In this document: one piece after another, positions 1 through 8,972 of the stretch
How positions within the stretch are numbered: position 1 is the first letter of the stretch
How the letters are laid out: the number at the start of each line of letters is the position of its first letter
Assembly: GCA_017427385.1 (NCBI GenBank)
Contig: JAFRSW010000014.1
Coordinates: 62,001 to 126,000, forward strand
Reading direction: 5' to 3'
Source of the DNA: Bacteroidales bacterium
Lineage (GTDB): Bacteria > Bacteroidota > Bacteroidia > Bacteroidales > UBA932
DNA: 64,000 bases
Notes under the pieces: generated by a model
Databases searched by the model: none
Seen by the model: the letters and a program-made list of their open reading frames with translations, nothing else
What the model was told of the DNA's origin: nothing
Position numbers and translations under genes: made by a program

Positions 1-621
1 GATCTGCTTTTCGGTCAGATAGCGGGGTGTGCCAAGGGTGTTTGCGTTCAGGATGGTGCGGGCGCAGAGCTCGAGAGTCTCAAAGCGCTGGTAGGCATCC
101 GCGATGTCTTCTCCCATCAGAACCACGCCGTGGTTCTCCATAATAACTGCCTTGTAATCAGGGTTCTTGGCGAACTCGCCGGCAATCTTCTCTCCCAGCA
201 GCTCGCTTCCGGGGAGGGCGTAGGGAGCGAATCCCACCGGCCCGCATACCCCGAGGGCCTGCGGCAGGATTGAGGTGTCCGGCACCTGATGGGTGATGCT
301 GAAGGTCACGAGTCCCGGAGGATGGGCGTGGATGACGCTGTGCAGCCCTGGGCGCATCCTGTAGAGCGCCCTGTGGAAAGGATACTCCGATGAAGGCTTG
401 TGCGGCCCAATGATGGTGCCGTCCGCCTTCACGCACATTATGTCCTTGGGTGTGAGGGAGCCCTTGTCGATGCCGGCAGGGGTAATCCAGATATCCCCGT
501 TGTCGTCCAGGATGGACAGGTTGCCGCCGGAGGTGGTAGTCATCCCGCTTCTGTAGATCATTCCGATGATCAAGGTGATCTGCTCGGCGGGATGCATCAG
601 TGCTACATCAAGTTGCTTCAT
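1..621 (-). CDS. class II aldolase (FucA/AraD family), 3' end outside window
   Basis: Partial gene: the first 207 codons are present and the reading frame leaves the window at base 1. The family cleaves or epimerises sugar phosphates such as fuculose-1-phosphate or ribulose-5-phosphate with a divalent metal. Visible motifs are the phosphate loop SGGNLS (residues 31-36), the active-site Glu in SSEYPFH (about 79), the metal pair HAHPP (His98, His100) and the third metal ligand in MENHG (His164). FucA-like proteins are about 215 residues, so probably only a short tail is missing. The start ATG overlaps the stop of the upstream zinc dehydrogenase in an ATGA, so the two are translationally coupled. 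The substrate cannot be read from the sequence; a C6 or C5 ketose-1-phosphate is the usual choice. This is a second aldolase in an operon that already holds an aldolase/SDR fusion. Confidence 0.9.
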   Translation of the reverse strand, partial: MKQLDVALMHPAEQITLIIGMIYRSGMTTTSGGNLSILDDNGDIWITPAGIDKGSLTPKDIMCVKADGTIIGPHKPSSEYPFHRALYRMRPGLHSVIHAHPPGLVTFSITHQVPDTSILPQALGVCGPVGFAPYALPGSELLGEKIAGEFAKNPDYKAVIMENHGVVLMGEDIADAYQRFETLELCARTILNANTLGTPRYLTEKQI

Positions 622-1886
622 AGTTTGTCTGCGTTCGCCAACAGGTATTTCTCCGCCTCCACGCACCAAAGCCCGTTGTGGGCCTTGCAGATGCGGTCGA
701 GCTCGTCGAAAACGGGCTTGCCTACCTTGCCGAAGTCGGCGATGGCGGTGAGAGGCATGTCTATATGTGTGTAAATCAGCTTCTTGCCTCCGGGGATGGA
801 GGTGAGGTTGAGGGTGGTGTCGATAACCGCGTTCAGGCCGCCGATGTGGGTGACGAGGCCAGCGGGATCCATACCCTTGCCCATCAGCATGAGGGCCTCC
901 TTCATGTCTTCGGTGTTGCCGCCGCTGGTGCCTACCACGTGGGTGGAGGCGTAGTGGACGTTATAGAAGTTGAAGGGTGCCTTGAAGGGTGCCTTCGAAG
1001 GACCGGAGAAAAAGTTCAGGCATCCGTCGAATGCGAGGATGTCGTCGGCCTGCTCCACTACCGCGGGCACGGGGGCCATTACCACGACCTCGTCGTATCC
1101 GTCGCCTCCGGAGATTTCCCTGAGCGTAGCCACGGGATCTTCCACCGCGCCGGTGTTCACATACTTGAGTTCGATGCCACGGGATTTAGCGAATTCGGCG
1201 GTGTAGAGGCTCGCAGCACGGTCCAGACGGGTCTGGTCGATATCGGTGACAACGAAAAGCGATGGCTTGCGGTCTTCGCGGTGCAGCACGTAGTTGATGC
1301 AGGCGAGGCCCATCGGCCCTACTCCGGCGAGGAGAGCGAGTTTGCCGCCGTCCTTTATCTCCATCTGATGCTCATAGGAGCCCGGAGTGGTGTGATAGCA
1401 GGCGTGCATGGCGCCGATCACGCAGGAAAGAGGTTCGCTGAGGGATGCGGGGTAGAACGCCTCGCCGCTGTAGGGGAGGAGGCATCCTTTTTCCATCACC
1501 TCGTTGGGGATGACGATGTAGGTGGCGTCGCCGCCGATATACTGGTAGGAATAGCCGGGTGCGCTGAGGACGCCGATCGGGCCGCCCTCGTAGAACAGGG
1601 CGGGCTGGATGGAGAACTTGTCCCCGGTCTTGAACTGGCCCTGCCACTTCTTGCCGACTTCCACTATCTCGCCGGCGAACTCATGACCGACTATGGTCGG
1701 TTTCTCCGCAATGTTGCGGGGCACCCTCTTGTGGGTATCCGCCTGATGCGCCGCCTTGTAGGTCGACATGCAGATGCTGTCGCTCACCACCTTGGCGAGA
1801 ATCTCGTTTTCCTTGATTGCCGGGAGTTCGAACTCCTCGAGTCTCAAATCGTCTTTTCCGTGAAGACGTACTGCTTTTGTTTTCAT
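618..1886 (-). CDS. zinc-dependent sugar/polyol-phosphate dehydrogenase, SorE-like MDR family
   Basis: 422-residue medium-chain dehydrogenase. Catalytic zinc ligands are visible as Cys in DSICMSTYK (about 39), the GHEFAG motif (about 67-72) and Glu in SEPLSC (about 150). The nucleotide-binding turn is [13 protein letters not shown] (about 185-197), followed by an acidic residue in VVTDID, which favours NAD(H). The four-cysteine structural zinc lobe of classical alcohol dehydrogenases is absent. Overall layout resembles L-sorbose-1-phosphate reductase (SorE), a family often found beside class II aldolases. It follows the aldolase/SDR fusion by 36 nt and overlaps the class II aldolase by 4 nt. 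Likely role: interconverting a ketose-phosphate and a polyol-phosphate, or oxidising a product, in the same catabolic route. The exact substrate is unknown. Confidence 0.85.
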   Translation of the reverse strand: MKTKAVRLHGKDDLRLEEFELPAIKENEILAKVVSDSICMSTYKAAHQADTHKRVPRNIAEKPTIVGHEFAGEIVEVGKKWQGQFKTGDKFSIQPALFYEGGPIGVLSAPGYSYQYIGGDATYIVIPNEVMEKGCLLPYSGEAFYPASLSEPLSCVIGAMHACYHTTPGSYEHQMEIKDGGKLALLAGVGPMGLACINYVLHREDRKPSLFVVTDIDQTRLDRAASLYTAEFAKSRGIELKYVNTGAVEDPVATLREISGGDGYDEVVVMAPVPAVVEQADDILAFDGCLNFFSGPSKAPFKAPFNFYNVHYASTHVVGTSGGNTEDMKEALMLMGKGMDPAGLVTHIGGLNAVIDTTLNLTSIPGGKKLIYTHIDMPLTAIADFGKVGKPVFDELDRICKAHNGLWCVEAEKYLLANADKL

Positions 1887-1922
1887 ATATCTTTTTTAGT
1901 TTTCTTGGCTTGTAGTGACTGG

Positions 1923-3869
1923 CTAGTTGAGCATGACCTGACCTCCGGTAACAGGGATTGCCTGGCCGGTTTCGCCTGTCTGCTCCATTGCATAGAGGAT
2001 GGCCTTGGTCACATCAACGGGATTGCATCCCTTGTGCATGGGCACCTTGCTCAGATAATACTCCTTCACATCCGCCACCGTCTTTGCGCCCGGCACCTTG
2101 CCTGCGTTGAGATACTGCACGTAGAGGCCCTTCACCGGATCGCTCCACAGCGGGCCGTCCAGGAAGTTGCCAGGGCAGATGCTGTTCACTTTGATGCGGT
2201 AGGGGGCGAGTTCGAGGGCGAAGGACTGTGTGAGACCTATGCCGCCAAACTTGCTTCCGGCATATGCGAAGTTGGCCTTGCTGCCTTCCAGGCCGCTCTT
2301 GCTGTTTACCTGGATGATGTCTGCGAAATACTCCGGATCCACCGCAGTCTGGAGTTTCATCACGTGCTGGGCAACCTTGGCGCAGTAGAAATATGCGCTG
2401 TAGTTTATCTTGGTGACGAATTCCATGTTCTCGGGAGTCATCGCCTCGAGGTCTCCTGCGCGCACCACGCCTGCGTTGCTGACGAATGCGTCGAGAGCTC
2501 CGAAGTTTGCTATGGTGGTGGCTATCAGGTTGTTCAGACTGTCCATGTCGGCCACGTTCGTCTTGACAAAGATGACTCGGTTGTTCTTGCAGAGTGCGTT
2601 GAAGGATGTCGCTGTCGCCTCGCCGGTGACTTCGTTGAGGTCTGCTACCACAATGTTGGCGCCTTCCTTTACCAGCTCGCGGGCGATGCCCTCGCCGAAG
2701 CCCTGTGCGGCTCCGGTGACGATGATGGTCTTGCCTTCTGCACGCCCTGCAGATGCCCCTGCGGACACCTTGCGGCGGTAGTTCTCCACCTCCCAGTTAT
2801 CGATGAAATCGATCCACTTGGGCTCCATGGGATGCTCTCCGCCGAAGGCCTGTGCCCCGGCCGCGACCTTCATCGCGTCGAGGAACACCTCGGTGATGAT
2901 TCCTGCGTTCTTGGCATTGTCGCCCACGGCCACCAGGCCTATGCCCTTGATAAGCATCACCTTGGGGGTGTGACCATATTTGTTTATGTACTCTTCGATG
3001 GCCTTTTCGGCATCAGCGGTGTCTTCAAGCCAGATGTAGTGGCTCTTGCAATATACAATGATGTCGGGAGTGAACGGTGCCGCCACTTTCTTGAAAGCCT
3101 CCGAGCTCTCCGTGAACTGCTTCGTCAGTTCGTTGCAGGTCACCTTAAGCGTCTTCAGCCCGCGGCCTCCGCGGCTCAGTATCTGCCGTATTGCCGGAAT
3201 GGTCTCTACCATGACATTTCCAGGTGCGCTGTCGGCAGGTTGTCCCTCTGAAACCGCTATCGCAGCGCCCAACACAGTAATAATACTGTCATATATGGCG
3301 TCGATTTCGGCGACTGAGTCGGCGCCGACGAAGATGCCATGATTCTGCAGGAAAATGACATGCGGTTCAGCGCCACGGGATGCCTTGTATGCCTCGATCT
3401 CGTCATAGACCTTCTTGAAAAGGGTATATCCGGGATCGCAATAGGGGATGTACAGAGCATCGGGGAACAGTTCCTTGCACTTGGCCTCGGCCTGCACCGA
3501 ACACATGAGGGCGTTCACCAGGGTGGGATGAAGATGCACCACGAAGGCGAAGCCAATGGCATTGTGCATGGAAGTCTCCACCGAAGGACGGCGGTCCTTG
3601 GTAATGCATGCCGTGGCCAGGTCTTCTTTCACCTGGGCCTCGCGCTCGGCAGTGTCGGCACTGTATGCCTTGGTGCCCATCGGATTCAGCTTGGCGCGGT
3701 CCAGAACGGCAAATCCGTCTTCGCCTATGGTGGCGAGGGCGTGGCCGCTGGCTTTGACCCACAGTTTGTCTGCAGTCTTGAACGAAGTGTTGCCGCCACC
3801 GGCAATCACGAACCTGGAATCCGCCCCATACCTGCGGGATACCTCAATCAGTTGTTCAATTTCTTTCAT
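1923..3869 (-). CDS. bifunctional class II aldolase / short-chain dehydrogenase, RhaEW type
   Basis: 648-residue fusion. Residues about 1-370 are a class II aldolase domain (GGGNTSFK near 25, metal pair HLHP, QNHGIF). Residues about 380-648 are an SDR domain with the Rossmann motif TGAAQGFGEG, NAGV and the catalytic YxxxK in YAGSKFGG. Known members of this fusion split L-rhamnulose-1-phosphate into DHAP and L-lactaldehyde and then oxidise the aldehyde to lactate, which makes it a good candidate for L-rhamnose use here, where GH78 and GH106 rhamnosidase-type genes lie 12-36 kb away. Rhamnose isomerase and kinase are not in the window. It lies between a PHP gene (separated by about 106 bp of repeats) and the SorE-like dehydrogenase. 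The start ATG at 3869 gives MKEIEQLIEVS, fitting the family N-terminus. Confidence 0.85.
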   Translation of the reverse strand: MKEIEQLIEVSRRYGADSRFVIAGGGNTSFKTADKLWVKASGHALATIGEDGFAVLDRAKLNPMGTKAYSADTAEREAQVKEDLATACITKDRRPSVETSMHNAIGFAFVVHLHPTLVNALMCSVQAEAKCKELFPDALYIPYCDPGYTLFKKVYDEIEAYKASRGAEPHVIFLQNHGIFVGADSVAEIDAIYDSIITVLGAAIAVSEGQPADSAPGNVMVETIPAIRQILSRGGRGLKTLKVTCNELTKQFTESSEAFKKVAAPFTPDIIVYCKSHYIWLEDTADAEKAIEEYINKYGHTPKVMLIKGIGLVAVGDNAKNAGIITEVFLDAMKVAAGAQAFGGEHPMEPKWIDFIDNWEVENYRRKVSAGASAGRAEGKTIIVTGAAQGFGEGIARELVKEGANIVVADLNEVTGEATATSFNALCKNNRVIFVKTNVADMDSLNNLIATTIANFGALDAFVSNAGVVRAGDLEAMTPENMEFVTKINYSAYFYCAKVAQHVMKLQTAVDPEYFADIIQVNSKSGLEGSKANFAYAGSKFGGIGLTQSFALELAPYRIKVNSICPGNFLDGPLWSDPVKGLYVQYLNAGKVPGAKTVADVKEYYLSKVPMHKGCNPVDVTKAILYAMEQTGETGQAIPVTGGQVMLN

Positions 3870-3884
3870 ATTCTCTCATCTGGT

Positions 3885-3994
3885 GGGGAAGGTGGAATTT
3901 TAAGCCCGGGACCTTCCCCAGTAAAAATGCATTTCAATAACCTCTATGCCAATATTGACGGGGAAGGTCTGACCCCTAAAATGCCACCTTTCCC
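3885..3994. repeat. pair of inverted 35-bp palindromic repeats between the aldolase/SDR and PHP genes
   Basis: Copy a (3885-3919) reads GGGGAAGGT…ACCTTCCCC, and copy b (3960-3994) is the same element on the opposite strand, 27 of 35 positions matching. Each copy is itself an imperfect palindrome, and the pair can form a larger foldback around about 40 bp of AT-rich spacer. Copy b covers the last 19 nt of the PHP gene, so the C-terminal residues GKVAF and the TAG stop are written by the repeat. A related core (GGGGAAGGT plus CTGACCCC) recurs at 13989-14010. Possible roles are REP/BIME-like mRNA stabilisation or attenuation inside the operon. Confidence 0.75.
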
Positions 3995-5049
3995 AAAATC
4001 TCAGTATTCCCCTCGTCCTGAAGGGCGGAAAGGGATGCTTTCCGTTCACGGAAGGACTTCCCGTCTTCGGCGAAGAGCTTCTGATGTGCCGCAACTGCGC
4101 ATGCGCCGCGGTAGTTGATGGCTTTCAGCTTGTCGCTGAGGTCTGCGGCATCGCGGGTACGGAGCTTGATGGGCTCCATTGCGGGAGTATTGTGCTCGGA
4201 ACCGAAAGTGACGATGAATCCTTCATCTTCCAGATATCCGGCATAGCTCTCCAGCACCGCGGTGGTATTGCGGGTGGTGATGAATTCCACGGACTTGAAT
4301 CCGCGCTTCTTCAGTGTATCCGCCGCCTTCTGCAGGTCCCCCTCGAAATCCGTGAAGTTCCCCTTGGCATCGTCTGCCAGGAAAGGATAGGTGGGGATGC
4401 CTCCGGCCGCTTCGATTATGTGCTGCACGGTTTCCATGGGGAGGAACGCCTTGGGATCCTCGGGCACGAAGGCCGCACCGCCGGCTTTCAGCAGCTTGGA
4501 ACGGAGCTCATTCTCGGTCTTGGCAGGGTTCTCGTCGTTGGGATAGAGGGCCATGCGGAGTGCCTTGGCGAGATGCCTCTCGCGTATGGATCCGCGCGTG
4601 AGTTTCTCCCGTATCTCGTTGAAATCCAGCACGATATCCTTGCCTCCGGCCTTGAGCCACTCGTTCAGCCTGGCACACATCTTTTCCACCTGTGCATTTG
4701 ATTCGGCGCGGACTGTCTGAAGCTGCCGCAGGGGCTCGCCGCTCAGCACGACCGGATATGCCAGGCCCTTGCCGCTGATGTAGGTGCGCCCCGGATTGTT
4801 GGGGTCGTTCACCCTCAGGCCGGCGGCCTGGTCCTCGGCGTTCAGGGAGATAAACTCGATGCCGAAGAGAGGGAAGAGGCCGCGCTCGGCGCAGCCTTCC
4901 TTCCAGTCTTTGTATCCGTCTGTGGAATAGAAATCGTTGATACCCACGACTCCGACACCTTCAGCGGCGGCCATGTCGAGAGCCTGCTTCACGTCGGTGA
5001 AGGCGCTGAAGGAATAGGGGGTATGCAGATGGGCGTTTACATCTATCAT
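3976..5049 (-). CDS. PHP-domain metal-dependent phosphoesterase-like protein
   Basis: 357 residues from the ATG at 5049. That start is preferred over a longer frame reaching 5070 because it follows the E1 stop by one base (TAATATG) and has AAAGGTG about 6 bases upstream. PHP signatures are NAHLHTPYSF near the N-terminus (HxH), GINDFYSTDGY, GIEFISL and a late FGSEHNT histidine, matching the metal ligands of the polymerase-and-histidinol-phosphatase fold. PHP proteins hydrolyse phosphomonoesters or diesters or process nucleic acids. This one is not HisJ or the DnaE domain. Its position between a 2-oxoacid dehydrogenase complex and sugar aldolases suggests a sugar-phosphate phosphatase, which is inference. 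The last residues are encoded by a palindromic repeat, so the C-terminus may be a recent replacement. Confidence 0.75.
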   Translation of the reverse strand: MIDVNAHLHTPYSFSAFTDVKQALDMAAAEGVGVVGINDFYSTDGYKDWKEGCAERGLFPLFGIEFISLNAEDQAAGLRVNDPNNPGRTYISGKGLAYPVVLSGEPLRQLQTVRAESNAQVEKMCARLNEWLKAGGKDIVLDFNEIREKLTRGSIRERHLAKALRMALYPNDENPAKTENELRSKLLKAGGAAFVPEDPKAFLPMETVQHIIEAAGGIPTYPFLADDAKGNFTDFEGDLQKAADTLKKRGFKSVEFITTRNTTAVLESYAGYLEDEGFIVTFGSEHNTPAMEPIKLRTRDAADLSDKLKAINYRGACAVAAHQKLFAEDGKSFRERKASLSALQDEGNTEILGKVAF

Positions 5050-5050
5050 A

Positions 5051-7531
5051 TTACACACCTTTCTTGGCACGCAGGATCTGCTGTGCGTTGGTAAAGTTTC
5101 CGGTGGGAACGTATCCCGGAAGTGGAACCATCTTTTCGTTGATCACGTCCAGGAACCATTCGGGCTGAGGGAAGAATGCCTCCTCGAGCTCGTGGCAAGG
5201 GGTGATCCAGTTGCGGGAACCGAGCACCACGGGGGCTGCGTCGAGGTAGTCGAAGCAGAGGTCCGCGATGTTGGCCGCCAGGTCGTTCAGGAAGGATCCG
5301 CGCGCGGAAGCATCTCCCGCAATGATGATGCGGCCGGTCTTCTTCACGCTCTCGATAACCTTCTCGTAGTTGAACGGCACCAGGGTGCGGGCATCGATTA
5401 CTTCCGCCTCGAGGCCGTACTTCTCTTTCAGCATGTCGGCTGCCTTGAGGGCACGGTAGAGCGTTGCACCGATGGTGAGGAAGGTGACGTCCTTGCCGGC
5501 GCGCTTGACATCGGGCTCGCCGAGAGGAATCTCATAGTATCCTTCAGGCACGCCGCCCTCGTGGAACTGCTCGCCTATACCGTAGAGGCGCTGGCTCTCG
5601 AAGAAGATGACGGGGTCGGTGCCCTGCAGGGCGCTGTTCATCAGGCCCTTGGCATCGTAAGGAGTGACGGGGAAGACAACCTTCAGGCCAGGGATGTGGG
5701 TGCAGAGAGATGTCCAGTCCTGGGAGTGCTGGGCGCCGTACTTGCTGCCGACGGATACGCGCACAACCACGGGCATCTTGAGGATATTACCGCTCATGGC
5801 CTGCCACTTCGGGAGCTGGTTGAAGATCTCGTCGCCGCAGCAGCCGAGGAAGTCGCAGTACATGATCTCGGGAATCACGCGGCCGCCGCACATGGCATAT
5901 CCGATGGCGGTGCCGATGATGGCCGCCTCAGCGATGGGGCTGTTGAACAGACGGTGGTAGGGGAGTGCCTCGGTGAGTCCGCGGTAGACTGCGAACGCGC
6001 CGCCCCACTCACGGTTCTCCTCGCCGTATGCGACGAGGCTGGAATCCTTGTAGAAACGGTCCACGATGGCCTCGAACACGCCGTCGCGGAAGTTGTACAT
6101 CTTCATGCTGCTCACCGGCTTGCCCTCTGCATCGAGGTAGAAGCGGCTCTTGCCGGCGATCTGCTTCACGCGGGGATTCTCCTCGAGGGGCATCAGCACC
6201 TCGGGTTTAGCATCGCCGAAGGAATCCACGCTGCCGTTGGAATACATCATGTCGCCCAGGAGCTCATTGTCTTTCACGAGGTCCATGCGAGGAGAAACCT
6301 CAGGGTCGATGGCGAGCTTGTACATCTCGAAGATGGTCTCCTTCATCTTGGCCTGGATGGCGTCCAGATCCTTCTGGGTGGCTACGCCGGCCTCGATCAG
6401 CTTCTTGCCGAATGCGATGATGCAGTCTTCTGCCTCCCATGCGGCGATCTCTTCCTTGGTGCGGTAAGAGCTCTGGTCCGACGGGGAATGGCCGCTATAG
6501 CGGTAGGTCACGACATCGAGCAGGGCCGGTCCTTCCTTCTTCTCGAGGAGGGCCTTCTTGCGGCGGAATGCGTCGATGACCGCGAGGGGATCATATCCGT
6601 TCACGCGCTCGGCGTGCCAGGCTTCGGGGTTGAATCCTGCACCCAGACGGGCGGGGAAGGTGTATCCCATGGTCTCGCCCTTGGTCTGGCCGCCCATGGC
6701 GTACTGGTTGTCCATCACGTTGATGAGCACCGGTAGGCCGCCCTTCATGTCGCCCTCCCAGAGGGTGTGGAACTGGTCCATGGATGCGAAGGTCATGCCT
6801 TCGAGGACCGGGCCGCGGGCCATTGCGCCGTCGCCGAGGTTGGCGACCACGATGCCCTTCTTGCAGTTGACCTTCTTATAGAGAGCTGCACCCACGGCGA
6901 TGGATCCGCTGCCGCCCACGATGGCGTTGTTGGGATAGATGCCGAAGGGGGTGAAGAAGGTGTGCATGCTTCCGCCCAGCCCCTTGTTGAAGCCGGTGGT
7001 GCGGGCGAAGATCTCGGCGATGGCGCCGTAGATGAGGAAGCGCACTCCGAGTTCCTTGGTGCTGCCCTTGAATCCTTTCTTGGCCACGTTTACGGTGGCG
7101 CCGCCCCAGAACTCGTTCATTATCTTCTCGAGTTCCTTCTCGGGGAGGATTTCGATGCTGCGCAGGCCCTTGGCGAGGATTTCGCCGTGGCTGCGGTGGC
7201 TGCCGAAGATGAAGTCGTCGGTGTCGAGGTTATAGGCCATACCAACTGCGGCCGCCTCCTGCCCTGCGGAAAGGTGGGCGGGACCGGGGTTGTTGTACTC
7301 CACGCCATTGTATCCGCCTGTAGTCTTGACCAGGTTGAGCATGGTCTCGAACTCGCGGATGGTGAACATGTCGCGGTAGATGCGGAGGAGGTCCTCCTTG
7401 GTGAAGTTGCCCTCTTTAAGTTCGTCCTTTACAGTCTTCTTATACTGCATTACGGGGATTTCGGGGAACTTGATCTCGTGCTCTTTCGGGCGGAGGGTGA
7501 TCTCGGGATCGATATAAAGTGATTTAGGCAT
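5051..7531 (-). CDS. 2-oxoacid dehydrogenase E1 component, fused alpha and beta chains
   Basis: 826-residue thiamine-diphosphate enzyme. Residues about 45-450 are E1-alpha (GPAHLSAGQEA, GGSMH, TPP motif starting GDGAMARG and ending NVMDNQYA). Residues about 480-826 are E1-beta (EENREWGGAF, PIAEAAIIG, GSRNWITPC). It decarboxylates a 2-oxo acid and reductively acylates the lipoyl group of the neighbouring E2. Fused E1 chains of about 800 residues are common in Bacteroidota, where they are labelled pyruvate, branched-chain or acetoin dehydrogenase; substrate choice cannot be decided here. The gene starts 4 bases after the E3 stop, so E2-E3-E1 form one unit. An extra segment before GGSMH (about residues 125-180), not present in classical E1-alpha, is conserved within this fused subfamily as far as I recall. 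Confidence 0.9.
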   Translation of the reverse strand: MPKSLYIDPEITLRPKEHEIKFPEIPVMQYKKTVKDELKEGNFTKEDLLRIYRDMFTIREFETMLNLVKTTGGYNGVEYNNPGPAHLSAGQEAAAVGMAYNLDTDDFIFGSHRSHGEILAKGLRSIEILPEKELEKIMNEFWGGATVNVAKKGFKGSTKELGVRFLIYGAIAEIFARTTGFNKGLGGSMHTFFTPFGIYPNNAIVGGSGSIAVGAALYKKVNCKKGIVVANLGDGAMARGPVLEGMTFASMDQFHTLWEGDMKGGLPVLINVMDNQYAMGGQTKGETMGYTFPARLGAGFNPEAWHAERVNGYDPLAVIDAFRRKKALLEKKEGPALLDVVTYRYSGHSPSDQSSYRTKEEIAAWEAEDCIIAFGKKLIEAGVATQKDLDAIQAKMKETIFEMYKLAIDPEVSPRMDLVKDNELLGDMMYSNGSVDSFGDAKPEVLMPLEENPRVKQIAGKSRFYLDAEGKPVSSMKMYNFRDGVFEAIVDRFYKDSSLVAYGEENREWGGAFAVYRGLTEALPYHRLFNSPIAEAAIIGTAIGYAMCGGRVIPEIMYCDFLGCCGDEIFNQLPKWQAMSGNILKMPVVVRVSVGSKYGAQHSQDWTSLCTHIPGLKVVFPVTPYDAKGLMNSALQGTDPVIFFESQRLYGIGEQFHEGGVPEGYYEIPLGEPDVKRAGKDVTFLTIGATLYRALKAADMLKEKYGLEAEVIDARTLVPFNYEKVIESVKKTGRIIIAGDASARGSFLNDLAANIADLCFDYLDAAPVVLGSRNWITPCHELEEAFFPQPEWFLDVINEKMVPLPGYVPTGNFTNAQQILRAKKGV

Positions 7532-7534
7532 GGC

Positions 7535-8923
7535 TTATCTTATTGTAAATGCGGTTTCTTTGATGATTTCAGATACGGTAGGATGGGGGAATACCACTTC
7601 CTTGAGCTGCTCGAGTGTCATTTCCTGCTCGATGGCGATGCATGCTGCATTGATGATCTCGGAGCAGGGGTTGCCCATCATGTGGACGCCCAGAACCTCG
7701 TGGTATTTTGCTCCGACGATGATCTTGCAGATGCCCTCGCCGCGCTCGTTTTCTGCTACGAAACGGCCGGAATAGGCCATGGGGAGCTTGACGACCTTGT
7801 AGTCTATTCCCTGCTTCTTGGCTTCCTCTTCGGTGATACCGGCGCCCGCTACTTCGGGATTGGTGTAAACCACGCCGGGGATGGCGTTGTAGCGCATATG
7901 GTCTTTCTTGCCGAGGATGTTGTTCACGGCAACCTCGCCTTCGCGGGATGCGGTGTGAGCGAGCATCGAGAATCCGGTCACGTCGCCTGCGGCGTAGACG
8001 CCGGGAACGTTCGTGCGCATGTGCTCATCTACCTTGATGCCGTAAGGACGGCCTGCGGGGTTGAGTGCGAGTTCCACGCCGAGGTTCTCGAGGCCGAAGC
8101 CCTGGAGATTGGCCCTGCGTCCGACGGAAACAAGGATCTTGTCCCCGCTGACACGCTGCACTTTGCCTTCGGGATCTTCATAGACAACCGTGTTGCCTTC
8201 GATTCCGGTGACCTTGCACTTGAGGCAGAAGGTGATGCCTCGTTTCTCGTACTGCTTCTGGAGCATGGAACTGATTTCATCGTCCAGGGGACCGAGAATC
8301 TTGGGGAGCATCTCCACCACGGTGACCTTGGTGCCGAGGGTGCTGTAGAATGCGGCGAATTCCATTCCGATGACGCCGCCACCGATGACGACAAGTTCCT
8401 TGGGCTGCTCTTCCAGAGCGAGAATCTCGCGATTGGTGACTATGACGTCGCCTGCTTCCTTGAGGCCCGGGAACGGAGGAACCGCCGCCTCGGAACCGGT
8501 GCATATGAGCAGGTTCTTCGCGGTGTAGGATTCCTCTCCTGCCTTCAGGGTGATGCCTTCCTTGCCGCGGCCTTCGATAAAGGCTTCATGCTCGACGACG
8601 GTCACCTTGTAGGCCTTCATGGCGGCCTTCACGCCCGCGACGAGTTTCTTTACGACCTTGTTCTTGCGGGCCACGATCTCCTCATACTTGAAGGTGGGGT
8701 TCTCGGTGTAGACTCCGTAGTGGTCGCCGTCTTTGGCATAATTGTAAACCTTTGCGCTGTAGAGCAGGGTCTTGGTGGGTATGCATCCTTCGTTGAGGCA
8801 TACTCCGCCGAGGCTCTTGCGCTCGAACAGTACTACATTCAGACCTTCGGCTCCCGCCCTTTCTGCGGCAACGTATCCGCCAGGGCCTCCACCGATAATC
8901 GCTAAATCAAAAATCTGTTCCAT
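7535..8923 (-). CDS. lpdA: dihydrolipoyl dehydrogenase (E3)
   Basis: 462 residues, the normal length. FAD-binding GGGPGGYVAAERA near residue 11; redox-active disulfide GGVCLNEGCIPTK (about 40-52); NAD-binding VIGGGVIGMEFA (about 177-188); second FAD motif YAAGDVTG; and the C-terminal active-site His-Glu dyad in HPTVSEIIKE. It reoxidises dihydrolipoyl-E2 with NAD+. It lies between E2 (47-bp gap containing a dispersed repeat) and the fused E1 (3-bp gap). No key residue is missing. It could also serve a glycine cleavage system, since no other lpd is seen in this window. Confidence 0.96.
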   Translation of the reverse strand: MEQIFDLAIIGGGPGGYVAAERAGAEGLNVVLFERKSLGGVCLNEGCIPTKTLLYSAKVYNYAKDGDHYGVYTENPTFKYEEIVARKNKVVKKLVAGVKAAMKAYKVTVVEHEAFIEGRGKEGITLKAGEESYTAKNLLICTGSEAAVPPFPGLKEAGDVIVTNREILALEEQPKELVVIGGGVIGMEFAAFYSTLGTKVTVVEMLPKILGPLDDEISSMLQKQYEKRGITFCLKCKVTGIEGNTVVYEDPEGKVQRVSGDKILVSVGRRANLQGFGLENLGVELALNPAGRPYGIKVDEHMRTNVPGVYAAGDVTGFSMLAHTASREGEVAVNNILGKKDHMRYNAIPGVVYTNPEVAGAGITEEEAKKQGIDYKVVKLPMAYSGRFVAENERGEGICKIIVGAKYHEVLGVHMMGNPCSEIINAACIAIEQEMTLEQLKEVVFPHPTVSEIIKETAFTIR

Positions 8924-8945
8924 TTATTTGATGTTGTTTTGTTTT

Positions 8946-8972
8946 GTCATTCCGAACGAAGTGAAGGAATCT
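8946..8972. repeat. dispersed repeat beginning GTCATTCCGAACGAAGTG
   Basis: A 27-bp element in the E2-E3 spacer. It belongs to a repeat whose core (GTCATTCCGAACGAAGTG followed by AGGAATCT) I recognise from intergenic regions of many bacterial genomes. Read on the coding strand it begins inside the E2 stop codon, so the stop TAG and repeat edge coincide. Only one arm is present here, so it may be a half element. Function is unknown; it may affect mRNA processing within the E2-E3-E1 transcript. Confidence 0.65.

Noticed and set aside
678..3251. 857-residue plus-strand open frame opposite the dehydrogenase and aldolase/SDR genes
   Set aside because: It is a shadow: the opposite frames encode clear enzyme families with full motifs, and this frame has no recognisable domain or start signal. 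The same applies to long antisense frames at 5192-6736, 7583-8905, 14663-16054, 16996-18759, 27812-29557, 29771-31147 and 52845-54308.
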